A stretch of DNA of 41,894 nucleotides from Epichloe hybrida (Eukaryota > Ascomycota > Sordariomycetes > Hypocreales > Clavicipitaceae). How positions within the stretch are numbered: the stretch's first letter is position 1; each line of letters opens with the position of its first letter. The stretch spans positions 1 through 41,894 of the forward strand of contig JAFEKR010000118.1 in NCBI GenBank assembly GCA_019022495.1, read 5' to 3'. The notes under the pieces are model-generated. The model was not told where the DNA came from and did no database searches. It saw nothing but the letters and a program-made list of their open reading frames with translations. Made by a program: the position numbers and the translations under genes. Shown here in pieces: positions 1-9,722 of this stretch.

Positions 1-410
1 ATAATTTATAAAATCTACCTTTTTTTAAGGATTTTACTATAACTAGGGTTATTTATAATATTATACCTTTTTAATAATACTATTATACTAATTACTTTAT
101 TTTACTAATATAACTTAAAGAAAAACCTTCTTATTATTTTATTTACTATTACTATTAATTATTTTATATTTTTATATATTATTATTATTATTTTAAATAA
201 AAGATACCTTGAACTAATAGAATAAAATTAATTAAGAAATCTAGATAAATAACTAGAAGTTAACAAAATATATACTTAGTACTTAAATATTATTCTTAAT
301 ATAATAAGAACTTGAAAAAAGCTTAAACTATTTATTTAAGATTTAAACTAATTAAATATTACTTTTAGCTTTATAATTCTAAAGCTTTGAGAAGTTATAT
401 ATATATATAT
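1..410 (+). repeat. Degenerate copy of the inner left part of the 8-kb hAT element
   Basis: This AT-rich block is nearly collinear with 8291-8690, which lies inside the hAT-type element at 8007-9714; shared landmarks include CTATAACTAGGGTTAT and AAGCTTAAACTATTTATTTA. Differences are mostly single C/T or G/A changes, as expected of RIP. Similarity stops near 410 in a short TA run. The left terminus would lie before the window. No coding content is visible. Confidence 0.8.
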
Positions 411-892
411 ATATGATATACACTAGCTAGCTCTATGTACGGCTAGTACTAGTACTCCTGCTACTAAGTTAGAAGGGAAAACCCTTTATAAGGAGAAAAA
501 ACCCTCCTATATCTGTATGCAAGCTAGCGCTAGCCCTAATCTAGGTCTGCGCTACTCTTATTATTACCTATTATAAGTGTTTATTACTAGCTTACACTAG
601 CCTTATCCTATAGAAATTTTTAACTAAGAAAATAATAAAGGAAAAATACTAAAATAAGAGTCCTTTATCCCTATCTAGTGTGAGATTAGGTTTATTCTAT
701 TACTACCCTAAGTCTCCTTACTTTGCCTTATAGTAAGGTAAAATTAAATCTATAGAGATATTTTACTTTAGGTTTACTTTTATATAAACACTCCTATAGC
801 CTTACTTTTTAGCTATTTCTAACCTATCTTTAGTTTATATATATTATAAAGTTAGAGCACTTAGTTACATTTATAAGCTATAGGGGGAGGGT
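411..892. repeat. AT-rich repeat, inverted relative to 29380-29570
   Basis: About 450-660 resembles the reverse complement of 29380-29570: both carry a GCTAGCGCTA core, a run like GGGAAAACCC and a CTAGCCTTAT segment. The matching downstream region adjoins a copia-like fragment, so this may be a terminal or untranslated piece of a retroelement, but no target duplication or LTR boundary could be fixed. The rest, to 892, is AT-rich with no recognised gene. Confidence 0.5.
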
Positions 893-960
893 CAGAGTAT
901 TGCACTACAATGTGTATTGTATTGTATTGTTTGTATTGTATTGTATACTATATTATTATT
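893..960 (+). mobile_element. Isolated hAT-family left terminus
   Basis: The sequence CAGAGTATTGCACTACAATG is the same terminal inverted repeat that bounds the three complete hAT-type elements at 8007-9714, 11874-12195 and 12658-20534. It is followed by a TGTATTGTATTG-like simple repeat in the subterminal position. No matching right end followed by the preceding 8 bases (GGGAGGGT) was found, so the element is truncated or rearranged. Confidence 0.6.
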
Positions 961-1600
961 TCTTATAGGCTCTCTTATAGGGAATATACCTTAGCCTAGT
1001 AGCTTATTTTTTAATTGAGAATAATTATATAAAAGGGAGAGTATTATATTAAAAGTATAACTAAATATTAGGGTTTTATAAATAAGTAAGCTAAAGAGAT
1101 ATAAAGAGTTTTTAAATAATCTTAATAAATAAAAGCTATTTATTGGCTATAAGCTTACTATATGTATATAAGGTAAGGTATATAGTAAGGACTACTTACT
1201 TTTAGGTAGTAAGTTAAAGTTTAAAACCTTTATAACCTAACCCCCTAGGTAGTTATATTCTCTTAGCGTAGTAGAATCTAGTTAGCCCTCTGTTTATTCA
1301 TTTATTCTAATGGTAATCGTGACACTAGTAAGCTTTAGTTAATATACTAAAGCTCTTATACCTTTTACTTAGTTACTATTATTCTTATAATTTTAAAGCT
1401 TCTCTTACTAATTACTTAAGAGTTATATAAGAGAGAGAACTACTAAATTTACTAGAGTAATATTAGATAATAACTAGAACTAACTAAATAAAGGTAATAC
1501 TATAGCTAAGAATATACTATATTTTATAAAGACTATACTTGAGATTAAACTCTTAACTCTTAGTACTAAAGCTATAATAATACTAGAGTAAATCCCTCCT
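961..1600. other. AT-rich gene-free stretch
   Basis: Stops occur throughout all frames and only short AT-rich open frames exist. I see no protein family, RNA gene or confident repeat boundary here. The composition, rich in CTAG, TTAG and TAA words, matches the RIP-degraded repeats elsewhere in the window. Confidence 0.6.
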
Positions 1601-1718
1601 AAGCACAAGGTAAAACTACTTAGTATTTTACAGCCTAATACTCTATTCTTTCCCCTCTTAAGCATAAGGTAAAACTGCTTAGTATTTTATAGCCTAATAC
1701 TCTATTCTTTTATCTTTT
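1601..1718 (+). repeat. Two-unit 59-bp tandem repeat
   Basis: Units 1601-1659 and 1660-1718 begin AAGCACAAGGTAAAACT and AAGCATAAGGTAAAACT and both contain a GCCTAATACTCTATTC segment. The differences are C/T and A/G transitions. It lies at the 5' edge of an R700 repeat copy, whose other copies have a single unit, so it looks like a local duplication of the repeat's 5' end. Confidence 0.8.
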
Positions 1719-2410
1719 TCTTATTTACCTTATAAATCTTATTATTTATATTACCTTTACTTTTTAGTATTTTTTCTTATATAGTATAAATACTATTAAT
1801 TATCTTTAAGTTAGATTCTTTTTTACTTCCTTTTCCTTTACTTTCTTTTTCTTTTACTATATTATTTAATATTTTAAATAAGGTAATATCTTTTTTATTA
1901 CCTTTAGCTATATTATTATCTAATTTTTAGGAGTTAATTAGTTAAGTAATAATGTAATACTTACCTAGTAACTATAATAAATTTAATTAAAGATAAGTAA
2001 GAATAAGTTATATTTAGTAAGAGAGTTTAAGTTTGCCTTAGAGCTTTAAAGCATAAGTAATAAGCTATAAAATAAAAGAGATATAAAGAGATAAAATAAA
2101 TATAATTATAAAGAAAGGGCAAATTATATTAATTTATACTATAGTAAAACTTAAATACATTTAAGTTTAACTATAGTTAGAAATCATAACTATGTCTTAT
2201 GCTAATATAGCTATAAAGGTTATTATAAACTTTACTTTAACCTTATAGCCTCTTATATTTATAACCTTAGAGCTTATTTATTACTATAGCTATAAGTATT
2301 TAGTTATTAATTATTTTACTAGCTAGGTATTGCTAGTAATAATTATGTGTTATAATAAATTAGATGCATTGGCTAGAACCAATGATGCTAAAAAAAATTA
2401 TAAAAATCAA
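1601..2410 (+). repeat. R700 repeat, copy 1
   Basis: This block is collinear with 5985-6659 and 6786-7488 and with interrupted copies in 11.7-20.66 kb. The family starts near an AAGGTAAAACT motif. It carries a middle segment like AAGTTATATTTAGTAAG and ends with a short hairpin around GCATTGGCTAGAACCAATG, then AAAAATCAAT. TAAAGCTAT occurs just upstream (1567-1575) and at the 3' edge (2411-2419), a possible target duplication. No open frame is preserved. Confidence 0.75.
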
Positions 2411-2805
2411 TAAAGCTATCTAGAGAGAGCTATATAACTATTAGGAAGGGATTATAAGTTATATGTATGCCTTACGTATAAGTGTAGCTAATCGCACGTG
2501 CTTCACTTTCCTTAGTGGCTAACCTAACGTTAACCCATATGTCGCAACACTTTAGCTTATTACCGTAGTATAAATAATCTTTACTATATACTTTATCTTA
2601 TATATATAGCTAAAGACTAGCTCTTAGTTATTAGAAAGATCTAAGGATTCTCCGTGCTCCTCTACCCTAACTGTCTCTATACTTTTAAAATATGCCTGCA
2701 GAGATCCCTTATGGGTTACGTGAAGTGCCTTTATAGGCTGCACTTACGAGAGGCTATAATAGCTTTATTATCGTTCCTTACATATTAATTTGACCACACA
2801 TTGTA
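2411..2805. other. Transition from AT-rich repeat to gene island
   Basis: The left half is AT-rich; from about 2640 the composition becomes normal. No coding region is visible. The right part is the distal upstream region of the sulfotransferase-like gene. Around 2695-2735 it has weak similarity (TTATGGGTTACGT against CTATGGGCTATGTT) to sequence near 20755 upstream of the NRPS, which suggests that the shared upstream block extends beyond its identical core. Confidence 0.5.
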
Positions 2806-2854
2806 GACACGACTTTTGACTTAGACCTCTGTAGTGTTTGTCTACTTTATAAAT
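2806..2854 (+). promoter_or_regulatory. Upstream block shared with the NRPS, plus TATA-like box
   Basis: GACACGACTTTTGAC at 2806-2820 is identical to 20813-20827 upstream of the NRPS. It is followed in both places by CCTC, then a TGTCT, a TTTATA and finally CAACACAC. TTTATAAAT at 2846-2854 lies about 95 bases before the start codon and fits a core promoter TATA box. A 15-base identity of mixed composition at two upstream regions suggests a common regulatory site or a duplicated promoter; no known factor is assigned. Confidence 0.55.
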
Positions 2855-2948
2855 ATCTGGCTGGTCGCTCTTCTCTGACAAATGTAACAACACACCCAAT
2901 CTTGGCCATCACTTACCTTGTTTTGCCTTGAGCCTGGAGTAAAACACC

Positions 2949-4001
2949 ATGACGACTACCAAAAGACAAAATCAGCCATTGCTGTTCATCACCTATCCAC
3001 GCACGGGCTCGAACCTCTTGATGCGCATGTTATGCCTACAGGAGCAGGATCAGGTTGTTTCGAGAGAGAGCGGCGGATACTTCTTCTTCCCTGCCGTTGT
3101 AAATATGAATCGCGACGGGCTGATGCGCCGCCCACGAGCAGAATGGGCTGAGGGCGAGATGACCGACCTGCAACAGAAGTATCAGGCCTGCTACAACGAC
3201 CTGCAGGAGCTGCTTGAATCCGCTGCCCAGCAAGACAAGACGGCCGTCACAAAGGAGCACGCGCCCTTCATCATGTCACCCACCGCCATTTCGGACTATC
3301 TCCATGGCCTCCATGGCCTCGATGGCTCTCAAGACGCCACCGTGCCGTGGAGGGTGCATGTACCGCAGGAATGCTCTGACGCGCAGTGTCCGCCAGGCTT
3401 GCCACTCAACCCTTCGGTGCTGCCTGATGGCTTCCTGCTGCGCTGCACGCCCGCGTTTCTGATCCGACATCCTGCTTTGGCCTTTCCGTCTTTTCATCGC
3501 GTCATCCTGTCATTCTGCAATGGCGACGTGGCCAAGGTCGAGGAGGAAATGGTGCCTTACATTGCCATGTCCTGCACCCTCCGCTGGACCAAGCAGCTCT
3601 ATGATTGGTATGCTGCCGCATGGGAGGCGCTAGGGAAGGAGGGAAAGACTCCCGTCATCCTGGACGCCGACGACATTCTCCATAATCCCGATATCGTACT
3701 TCGTTTGTGCAACCTTGTTGGTCTGGACGAGGCCAAGGTGAAATTCCACTGGGATCCCTTGACGGAGGAGCAGCGGAGTGGAGTGGACTCTGTGAGCGCC
3801 AAAACGCGCACCACTCTGCACTCATCGTCGGGCATTATTAGGTGCAAGACATTTGACGGACTCACCATCGAGGGGGAGGCCAAAAAGTGGAAGGAAGAGT
3901 TTGGCGACCTCGTCGGGAGCAGGATCGAAAGTTGGGTCCGAGCTAGTATGCCTGACTACGAGTATCTCGTCGGCAAGAAACTGAAGGTGATGGATAACTA
4001 G
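2949..4001 (+). CDS. Sulfotransferase-like P-loop protein
   Basis: This single-exon gene encodes 350 residues. Near the N-terminus (residues 13-26) it has a TYPRTGSNLL motif. That is the 5'-phosphosulfate-binding loop of PAPS-dependent sulfotransferases, here with the RTGS form common in fungal members. LIRHP at 171-175 followed by PSFHR at 180-184 matches the region of the 3'-phosphate-binding motif. The second half (about 205-270, with a W-x3-LYDWY stretch and DADDIL) is the usual C-terminal part of the family. There is no signal peptide or membrane segment, so it is probably cytosolic. The start is supported by a good context (ACACCATGA) and by the motif lying close to the N-terminus. It converges on the dioxygenase gene 434 bases away. 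By family it would transfer sulfate to a small molecule, but many fungal relatives are uncharacterised, so acceptor and activity are inference. Confidence 0.85.
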   Translation: MTTTKRQNQPLLFITYPRTGSNLLMRMLCLQEQDQVVSRESGGYFFFPAVVNMNRDGLMRRPRAEWAEGEMTDLQQKYQACYNDLQELLESAAQQDKTAVTKEHAPFIMSPTAISDYLHGLHGLDGSQDATVPWRVHVPQECSDAQCPPGLPLNPSVLPDGFLLRCTPAFLIRHPALAFPSFHRVILSFCNGDVAKVEEEMVPYIAMSCTLRWTKQLYDWYAAAWEALGKEGKTPVILDADDILHNPDIVLRLCNLVGLDEAKVKFHWDPLTEEQRSGVDSVSAKTRTTLHSSSGIIRCKTFDGLTIEGEAKKWKEEFGDLVGSRIESWVRASMPDYEYLVGKKLKVMDN

Positions 4002-4435
4002 GTAAACATCCACATGTCGCCGAATTGCTTTCAAGTATTGTGAGCAAGCATGCTGCTTCCTATTGAGGACATTTACAGCCTCACATCGCAACCTCGGGCA
4101 TTAGCCTTGTCATCCTCTCTTTGTTTAATAATGTAGCTTCCCGCTTTGTGTTTATCATCACGTTTTATTATAGGCTTTGTTTAAAGACCTAAAATCACTA
4201 ATTAATAGACTTGAAGCTTATAATAAGCTTCCTTTTCCTTGCTAGATTTCGCATTCCTAGATAGCAATTCTATATGATTTTCTCTTCTAATCACTCTTTG
4301 CCTTTGTCTGCATCCTCTCACAATATATAACTTATAATATAGTGGTATAATCTTGCATATGCTATTCTGTCTGTCAAAGGTCCCACCCTAGATACGAGTC
4401 GAACTTTGTTAGAGCCGAGATTTACTATAACCCCC
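4002..4435. other. Convergent 3' intergenic region
   Basis: This lies between the stop codons of two convergent genes and must hold both 3' untranslated regions. About 4130-4370 is AT-rich, with a GTTTAAAGACC segment and an ATATATAAC stretch; no gene or repeat boundary is recognised. No clear polyadenylation signal can be singled out. Confidence 0.5.
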
Positions 4436-5543
4436 CTACTTAGCCCGTAGCTGACTGAATCTCATTGACACCCATTCCTCACATGTCATGGGAGACACAT
4501 CTTCGCCAGCCTCGTCACTGCGAAACCGAGGAAGCGCGGTCATATTGGTAGACGCCCCGGGCCGCATCAACAACGCAAAACTATACCTATCTTGCACCTG
4601 CTTCCCGGGAACAGTCACCACCCGATGTAGCACGCTCTCAATCTGCCCGCCGCTGAGTATCTTCATGGCGTCGCCAAAGTTTACAATCGCGTGGCCCGGC
4701 CTGGGAGGTACATCGAGCCACGTCTCGGTTCCCGCCGGCAGGATCTGGAGCCCAGGCGAGGCCGTGAACAGGAACGTGAGTGAGCCCATGTCCGTGTGCG
4801 CAAGCTGCGGGATACTAAACCTGTCGTTCCCAATGGCACTGGGGTACTTGAGCAGACGGACGAGATCCAGTGGATGAGCGGACTGGTCATGGCGGGACTG
4901 GAACGAATCCCCCTCGGGAAGCTCGTAAAGGCTCGAGAGGGCCTTGAATATTATCTGCGCCATATCCAGGCAGGTAGAGGTTAGCTCCATGAGTGACTCT
5001 TCATGGTCACCCACTGCGTCTGGATGGCGTTTGGAGGATTGTTTCACCGCGTCCCGAGAAATCTGAAGTGTGAATCAGGCGATAGCCAGCTGCTGTGGTT
5101 GAGTCAGTACTCACTGCATAGCTCTCAAACCCGTCCATTTGGCCCTTGATGCCGCCTTTGTTCCTGCCAATTGGCTTGTAGCTGTCGCAAAATGAAAATA
5201 GATAGTATTAGTGTATATCGAGAACCAAAGTGCTATGCTCTGGCTAGAGTACGAACCCGTTTACCTTGTAGTTCCCCATCGTGTCCACATCAAATGCGAG
5301 CTTCTTTTCGACGGGCATGTCAAAGATGGCACGACTCAGCTTTTCAATATCTCCGATACAGTGACTCATAGACATCTCATCGCCATTATGGAGGTCCAAG
5401 TAGAATATTCCATCCACTGTAGCAACTCGAAAGAGGTTTGCAAGAGCGTTCGGTGCTCCATTCCGTAGGTCAGTGCAGTTGATGACCCGCAGCGGCGCGG
5501 TCCCTGTCAAGGCAGCACTCTTTTTCCACGTTTGAGCTGACAT
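4436..5543 (-). CDS. 2-oxoglutarate/Fe(II)-dependent dioxygenase, isopenicillin N synthase-like
   Basis: Three exons on the minus strand (5543-5257, 5181-5115, 5062-4436) join in frame to 326 residues, a usual length for the family. Intron 1 (5256-5182, 75 nt) has donor GTTCGT, branch-like CACTAATAC and acceptor GACAG. Intron 2 (5114-5063, 52 nt) has donor GTGAGT and acceptor TTCAG. The first intron was placed so that the protein reads through YKVNG-YKPIGRNKG, a conserved stretch of the family. An N-terminal DIOX_N-like region precedes the jelly-roll core. The core has iron ligands H207 and D209 (AHTDMGS) and H264 (LHRVV), and the 2-oxoglutarate-binding R277-x-S279 (RYSFALLMRP). All key residues are present, so an active soluble oxidase is likely, acting on a small molecule such as the NRPS product (inference). 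An in-frame ATG at 5603 would add 20 residues; 5543 is preferred because it fits the family N-terminus. Confidence 0.88.
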
Positions 5544-5740
5544 GATAGATTTGCCAGAGTCAAGAAGATGTCGAGAAGATTTCAAGTGTATAAAACGATA
5601 CAAAGAGAACCTTTTAGGGAGAGCGCCCTTGAAGTTTAGGATGTATAAGGGCAGCGCGCATTGACTAGGATAAAACGCTCTCTAAGACAACGGTTGGATA
5701 CGATGTATTAGAAGTACCTCTTATTGCCCGATGGCTGATA
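5544..5740 (-). promoter_or_regulatory. Upstream region of the dioxygenase gene, duplicated at 7528
   Basis: The stretch 5609-5730 has a mutated copy at about 7528-7650. Both contain an AGCGCCCTT box, then TATAAGGG, GACTAGGATA (AACTAGGATA in the copy) and ACGCTCTCTAAGA. The differences are nearly all G-to-A and C-to-T in the second copy. The copy here is unmutated and abuts the gene, so it should include its promoter. No regulator can be named. Confidence 0.5.
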
Positions 5741-5984
5741 CAGCGTCTATGACGAATAATATGCGCTCACAACCGTATCGGGGGAGCTTACGGTCGCACA
5801 TACCGTCGCACATTAGAGAGGTCCCGCAAAGAGCTGCCAAAATGACTTTTGCGACTTTTGCGATTTTGCGATTTTGCGATTTTTATGATTTTTATGATTT
5901 TTTGATTTTATAATTTTATAATTACACAATTACATAGTAAATATTAAATAACTAAATAACTAATATAATAACTATAAGACTTCC
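5741..5984. repeat. GCGATTTT minisatellite grading into AT-rich DNA
   Basis: From about 5847 short units run GCGACTTTT, GCGATTTT (several), then TATGATTTTT, then TTGATTTTATAATTTTATAATT. GC units face the gene island and AT units face the repeat block, so the array itself loses G and C along its length. The left part (5741-5846) has normal composition but no convincing gene. Confidence 0.6.
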
Positions 5985-6659
5985 CCTTTTAAGTATAAGG
6001 TAAAATTACTTAAATAATTAAAGTTTTATATTTTTTAATATTTTTTCTTAATATCTAGCCTTTTTTTGTTTTTCTTTAGTTTTTTCTTTTCTTTTTTATT
6101 CTTACTTTTCTTAAATTTCTTTATACTTTCTTTAGTTTGTTTAATTTTCTTTTAATTAGGATTTTTAGTAGCTTTTTAAATAACCTAAAGGTTTTATAGC
6201 TTAGTAATTATTACCCTTAGCCTTTAATTACTTAAAACTATACTATTATTTAATTAGTTAATGGTTAATTAGTTAATTAGTTATATAAAACTTACTTAGT
6301 AATTTAAATTAAATTAAAGATAAGTAAAGATAAGTTATGTTTAGTAAGAGAGTTTAAGTTTACCTTAAAGCTTTCAAATATAAGTAAAATGAATAAAATA
6401 AATCTAGTTATAAAGAGAGAATTATATTAATTTATATTATAAGTAATCTTACGCTACCGCAGCCACAAAGTTTATCGCAAACTTTGCTCTAACCTTATAG
6501 CCCCCTATATTTGTGACCCTAGACCTTATTTATTATTATAGCTATAAGCATTTAGCTATTAATTATTTTTTACTAGCTACGTATTGCTAGCAATTATGTT
6601 ATAAAAAATCAGATACATTAGCTATAACTAATGACGTAAAAAAACTTTTAAAAATCAAT
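5985..6659 (+). repeat. R700 repeat, copy 2
   Basis: It is collinear with copies at 1601-2410 and 6786-7488. It starts near TTAAGTATAAGGTAAAA and ends in AAAAATCAAT after the GCTATAACTAATGACG hairpin remnant. No flanking duplication is convincing. There is no open frame, and transitions dominate against the other copies. Confidence 0.75.
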
Positions 6660-6785
6660 AAAGCCTTTATTAAGGTAAATATATAAGGACTTTTATTACT
6701 AGATTAGATTGTAGGATATTCCTATATAACTATAATACTAGGAATTTATTATAATCTTCTCTTATACTTATAAACTCTAGCTTTA

Positions 6786-7488
6786 CGAGCTAAAACTACT
6801 TAAATAATTAAAGCTCTATGTTTTTTAATATCTTTTCTAAATATCTAGCCTTTTTCTCTAGTCTTTTATTCCCTTTCTTATTCTTACTTTTCTTAAATTC
6901 CTTTATATTTTCTTTAGTTTTCTTAAATTCCTTTTAATTAGGATTTTTATTAGCTTTTTAGATAGCCTAAAGGTTTTAAAGCCTAGTAATTATTACCCCT
7001 AGCTTTTAGTTACCCTTAGCTATGCTATTATCTAATGAGTTAAGGGTTAATTAGTTAATTAGTTATATAAAACTTACCTAGTAATTTAAATTAAATTAGA
7101 GATAAGTAAGGATAAGTTATATTTAGTAGGAGGGTTTAAGTTTACCTTAAAGCTTTAAAGCATAAGTAAGAGAGATAGAATAAATATAGTTATAAAGGAA
7201 GAGAGAATTATGTTAATTTATACTATAAGCAAAACTTAAATGGATTTAAGTTTAACTATAGTTACGAATTATAACTATATCTTATGCTAATATAACTATA
7301 AAGTTTATTATAAACTTTACTCTAACCTTATAGCCCCCTATATTTATAACCTTAGAGCTTATTTATTACTATAGATTTAAGTATTTAGTTATTAATTGTT
7401 TTACTAGCTAGGTATTGCTAGTAATTGTGTTATAAAAAATCAGATGCATTGGCTATAACTAGTAAGGTAAAAAAATTTTGAAAATCAA
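6786..7488 (+). mobile_element. R700 repeat, copy 3, with 15-bp target duplication
   Basis: This 703-bp copy is flanked by the identical 15 bases TAAACTCTAGCTTTA at 6771-6785 and 7489-7503. A long target duplication, a fixed 5' start across copies, and an end in AAAATCAAT without terminal inverted repeats favour a retroposed, non-autonomous element (SINE-like or a deleted LINE). All copies look RIP-mutated and none has an open frame. I do not recognise the family. Confidence 0.8.
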
Positions 7489-7503
7489 TAAACTCTAGCT
7501 TTA

Positions 7504-7998
7504 ATAAATATCTTAGCTAGGGGAGGTGTATTAAGGAAAGCGCCCTTAAAGCTTAAATATATAAGGGTAATGTATATTAACTAGGATACAACGCTCTCTA
7601 AGATAATAGGTAAATATAAGATATTTAAAATACCTCTATAAACCAGTTATTAATATAGCATACTATATACCTTTTGAGTATAAAAGTGAGGTGCTATTTG
7701 CACCTCTAATTAAATGAAATTAAACGCTTTTCATTATTTACATTTCCCCCCTACATTTGACAGAACCATACAGCCTCCAAAATAAGCCGAGGCACAAGGA
7801 GTAGCGAGAACTTCTCAATACAAACCTTCTATAGTCGCAAATCCTAACTAAGTATATAGGTAAAATATCGCTAGCTATGGGCTAATGATGTAAAGCCACG
7901 TAGTTTTCGGATGGCCTGCTTGAATACATGACTCGGCTAGATGCTAGGATAATTTTGATCCTTATATTAACTTTAACATAGTCTCCTAACTGAAGTCT
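7504..7998. other. Gene-free stretch with a promoter-like repeat and a small hairpin
   Basis: About 7528-7650 is the RIP-type copy of the dioxygenase upstream region. GAGGTGC-TATTT-GCACCTC at 7688-7706 is a perfect 7-bp-arm inverted repeat. About 7740-7998 has near-normal composition and may be old single-copy DNA, but it holds no recognisable coding frame. The hAT element at 8007 was inserted into this sequence, which continues at 9723. Confidence 0.55.
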
Positions 7999-8006
7999 CT
8001 CACCAC

Positions 8007-9714
8007 CAGAGTATTGTTTGTAGTGTAGTTAGTGTAGTTTTTAGGAAAAATTTGTATTTATAGTGTAGTTTTTTTTTCCTTATAGTTAGTGTAGTGTAGG
8101 TTTTTTTTTATAGTTAGTGTAGTTACTAACTACACTAACTACACTACACTATAAAAACTACAAATGTATTGTTAGTAATAAAAAAGTGGGCCTTTTTATT
8201 AGTTATTATTATTATAAGGATTAAAAGAAAGCTAATTATATAAAAGCTTTGATTATTACCTATTTTACCTAATTAGTTATCTAATTTATAATATTTACCT
8301 ATTTTAAGGATTTTACTATAACTAGGGTTATATATAATATTATAACTTTTTAATAATACTATTATACCTAATACTTTATTTTACTAATATAACTTAAAGA
8401 AAAACCTTCTTTTTATTTTATTTACTATTACTATTAATTATTTTATATTTTTATATATTATTATTATTATTTTAAATAAAAAATACCCTAAACTAATAGA
8501 ATAAAATTAAATAAGAAATCTAGATGAAAAACTAGAAGTTAATGGAATATATACTTAGTACCTAAATATTATTCTTACTATAATAAGAACTTAAAAAAAG
8601 CTTAAACTATTTATTTAAGAGTTAAACTAATTAAATATTACTTTTAGGTTTATAATTCTAAAGCTTTAAGAAGTTATATATAGTAACTCTATATATCTTA
8701 TTACTATAATATATAAAGAAAGAATATAATAGACTAATATTTATAATATATTAATAGATTCTTAATAGTATTATTTTAATTAGCCTATGTAGCCCAATTA
8801 TACTATAAAAAATAAGTTTAACCTATTCTTAAAAATAGAACTAGGACTTACTTTTAAATTATATACTATAATTATTATAAAAGCTTTAATAACTTTAATA
8901 ACCTTAATTACTATTAGTTAAACCTATCTTTAGTAATAATACTAGGACCTATTTTTATTTAATATACTTTAATTATTATAGTAACTATAATAACTTTAAT
9001 AACCTTACTTATAAATTATAATTAGTTTAACTTATTTTTAGAAATAATACTAAAGCTAACTATTTAATAATATATTATAATTACTATAATTAGTATTACT
9101 TTTTAATAATATATTATAATAACTAGAATTAGTATTACTAATTTACTATAATATTAAAAAAGATAAAAGAGAAAATAATTTGATTTTATTAATGTTTTAA
9201 AAAACCTAAAAATATTATATAACTAAAAAGTCTAGCTTTTTCTATAGTAATTTACTTATACTTACTAGTATTTATATTTTATTTATTAGTTATTTTTTTT
9301 AATTAAACTTTAACACTAATAATATTATAAGTAATATAAGTAATATTAGTTATATTAGTAAAATGAAGTATTAAGTATAATAGTATTATTAAAAAGGTAT
9401 AACATTATATATAACCTTAATTATAGTAAAATCCGTAAAATAGTATAATATTATAAATTAGATAACTAATTAGGTAAAATAAGTAATAATAAAAGCTTTT
9501 ATATAACTAGCCTTTATTTAGTCCTTATAATAATAATAACTAATAAAAAGTCTTACTTTTTTTTTTTACCTAATAATATATTTGTAGTGTATTATTTTGT
9601 AGTTTTTTTTAGCTTATAGTTAGTGTAGTGTAGTTTGTAGTGTAGTGTAGTTTGTAGTAACTACACTACACTACAAAAACTACACTACACTACACATTGT
9701 AGTGCAATACTCTG
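8007..9714 (+). mobile_element. Non-autonomous hAT-type DNA transposon (1708 bp)
   Basis: The element begins CAGAGTATTGTTTGTAGTG and ends CACTACA...CAATACTCTG. It is bounded by the perfect 8-bp duplication CTCACCAC at 7999-8006 and 9715-9722; an 8-bp duplication with CAG...CTG ends is the mark of the hAT superfamily. Inside the ends are arrays of TAGTGTAG/CTACACTA (8015-8155 and 9590-9700). Deeper, about 8170-8410 and 9300-9560 form long imperfect inverted repeats. The middle is AT-rich with no transposase frame, so it would need a transposase supplied from elsewhere. Confidence 0.88.
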
Positions 9715-9722
9715 CTCACCAC

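Noticed and set aside
1480..1665. 61-codon minus-strand open frame
   Set aside because: AT-rich, spans the start of an R700 copy, hydrophobic only through T-rich codons; no evidence of a gene.
4380..4435. tRNA-like GAGTCGAAC segment
   Set aside because: The complementary T-arm stem, acceptor stem and A-box are not found; a chance GTTCGA-type word.
5171..5468. Plus-strand open frames opposite the dioxygenase
   Set aside because: They overlap dioxygenase exon 1 and intron 1 in antisense, with no similarity to any family I know.
8015..9700. CRISPR-like array from repeated TAGTGTAG words
   Set aside because: Units are 8 bp without regular unique spacers, the context is a eukaryotic transposon, and they fit hAT subterminal repeats.
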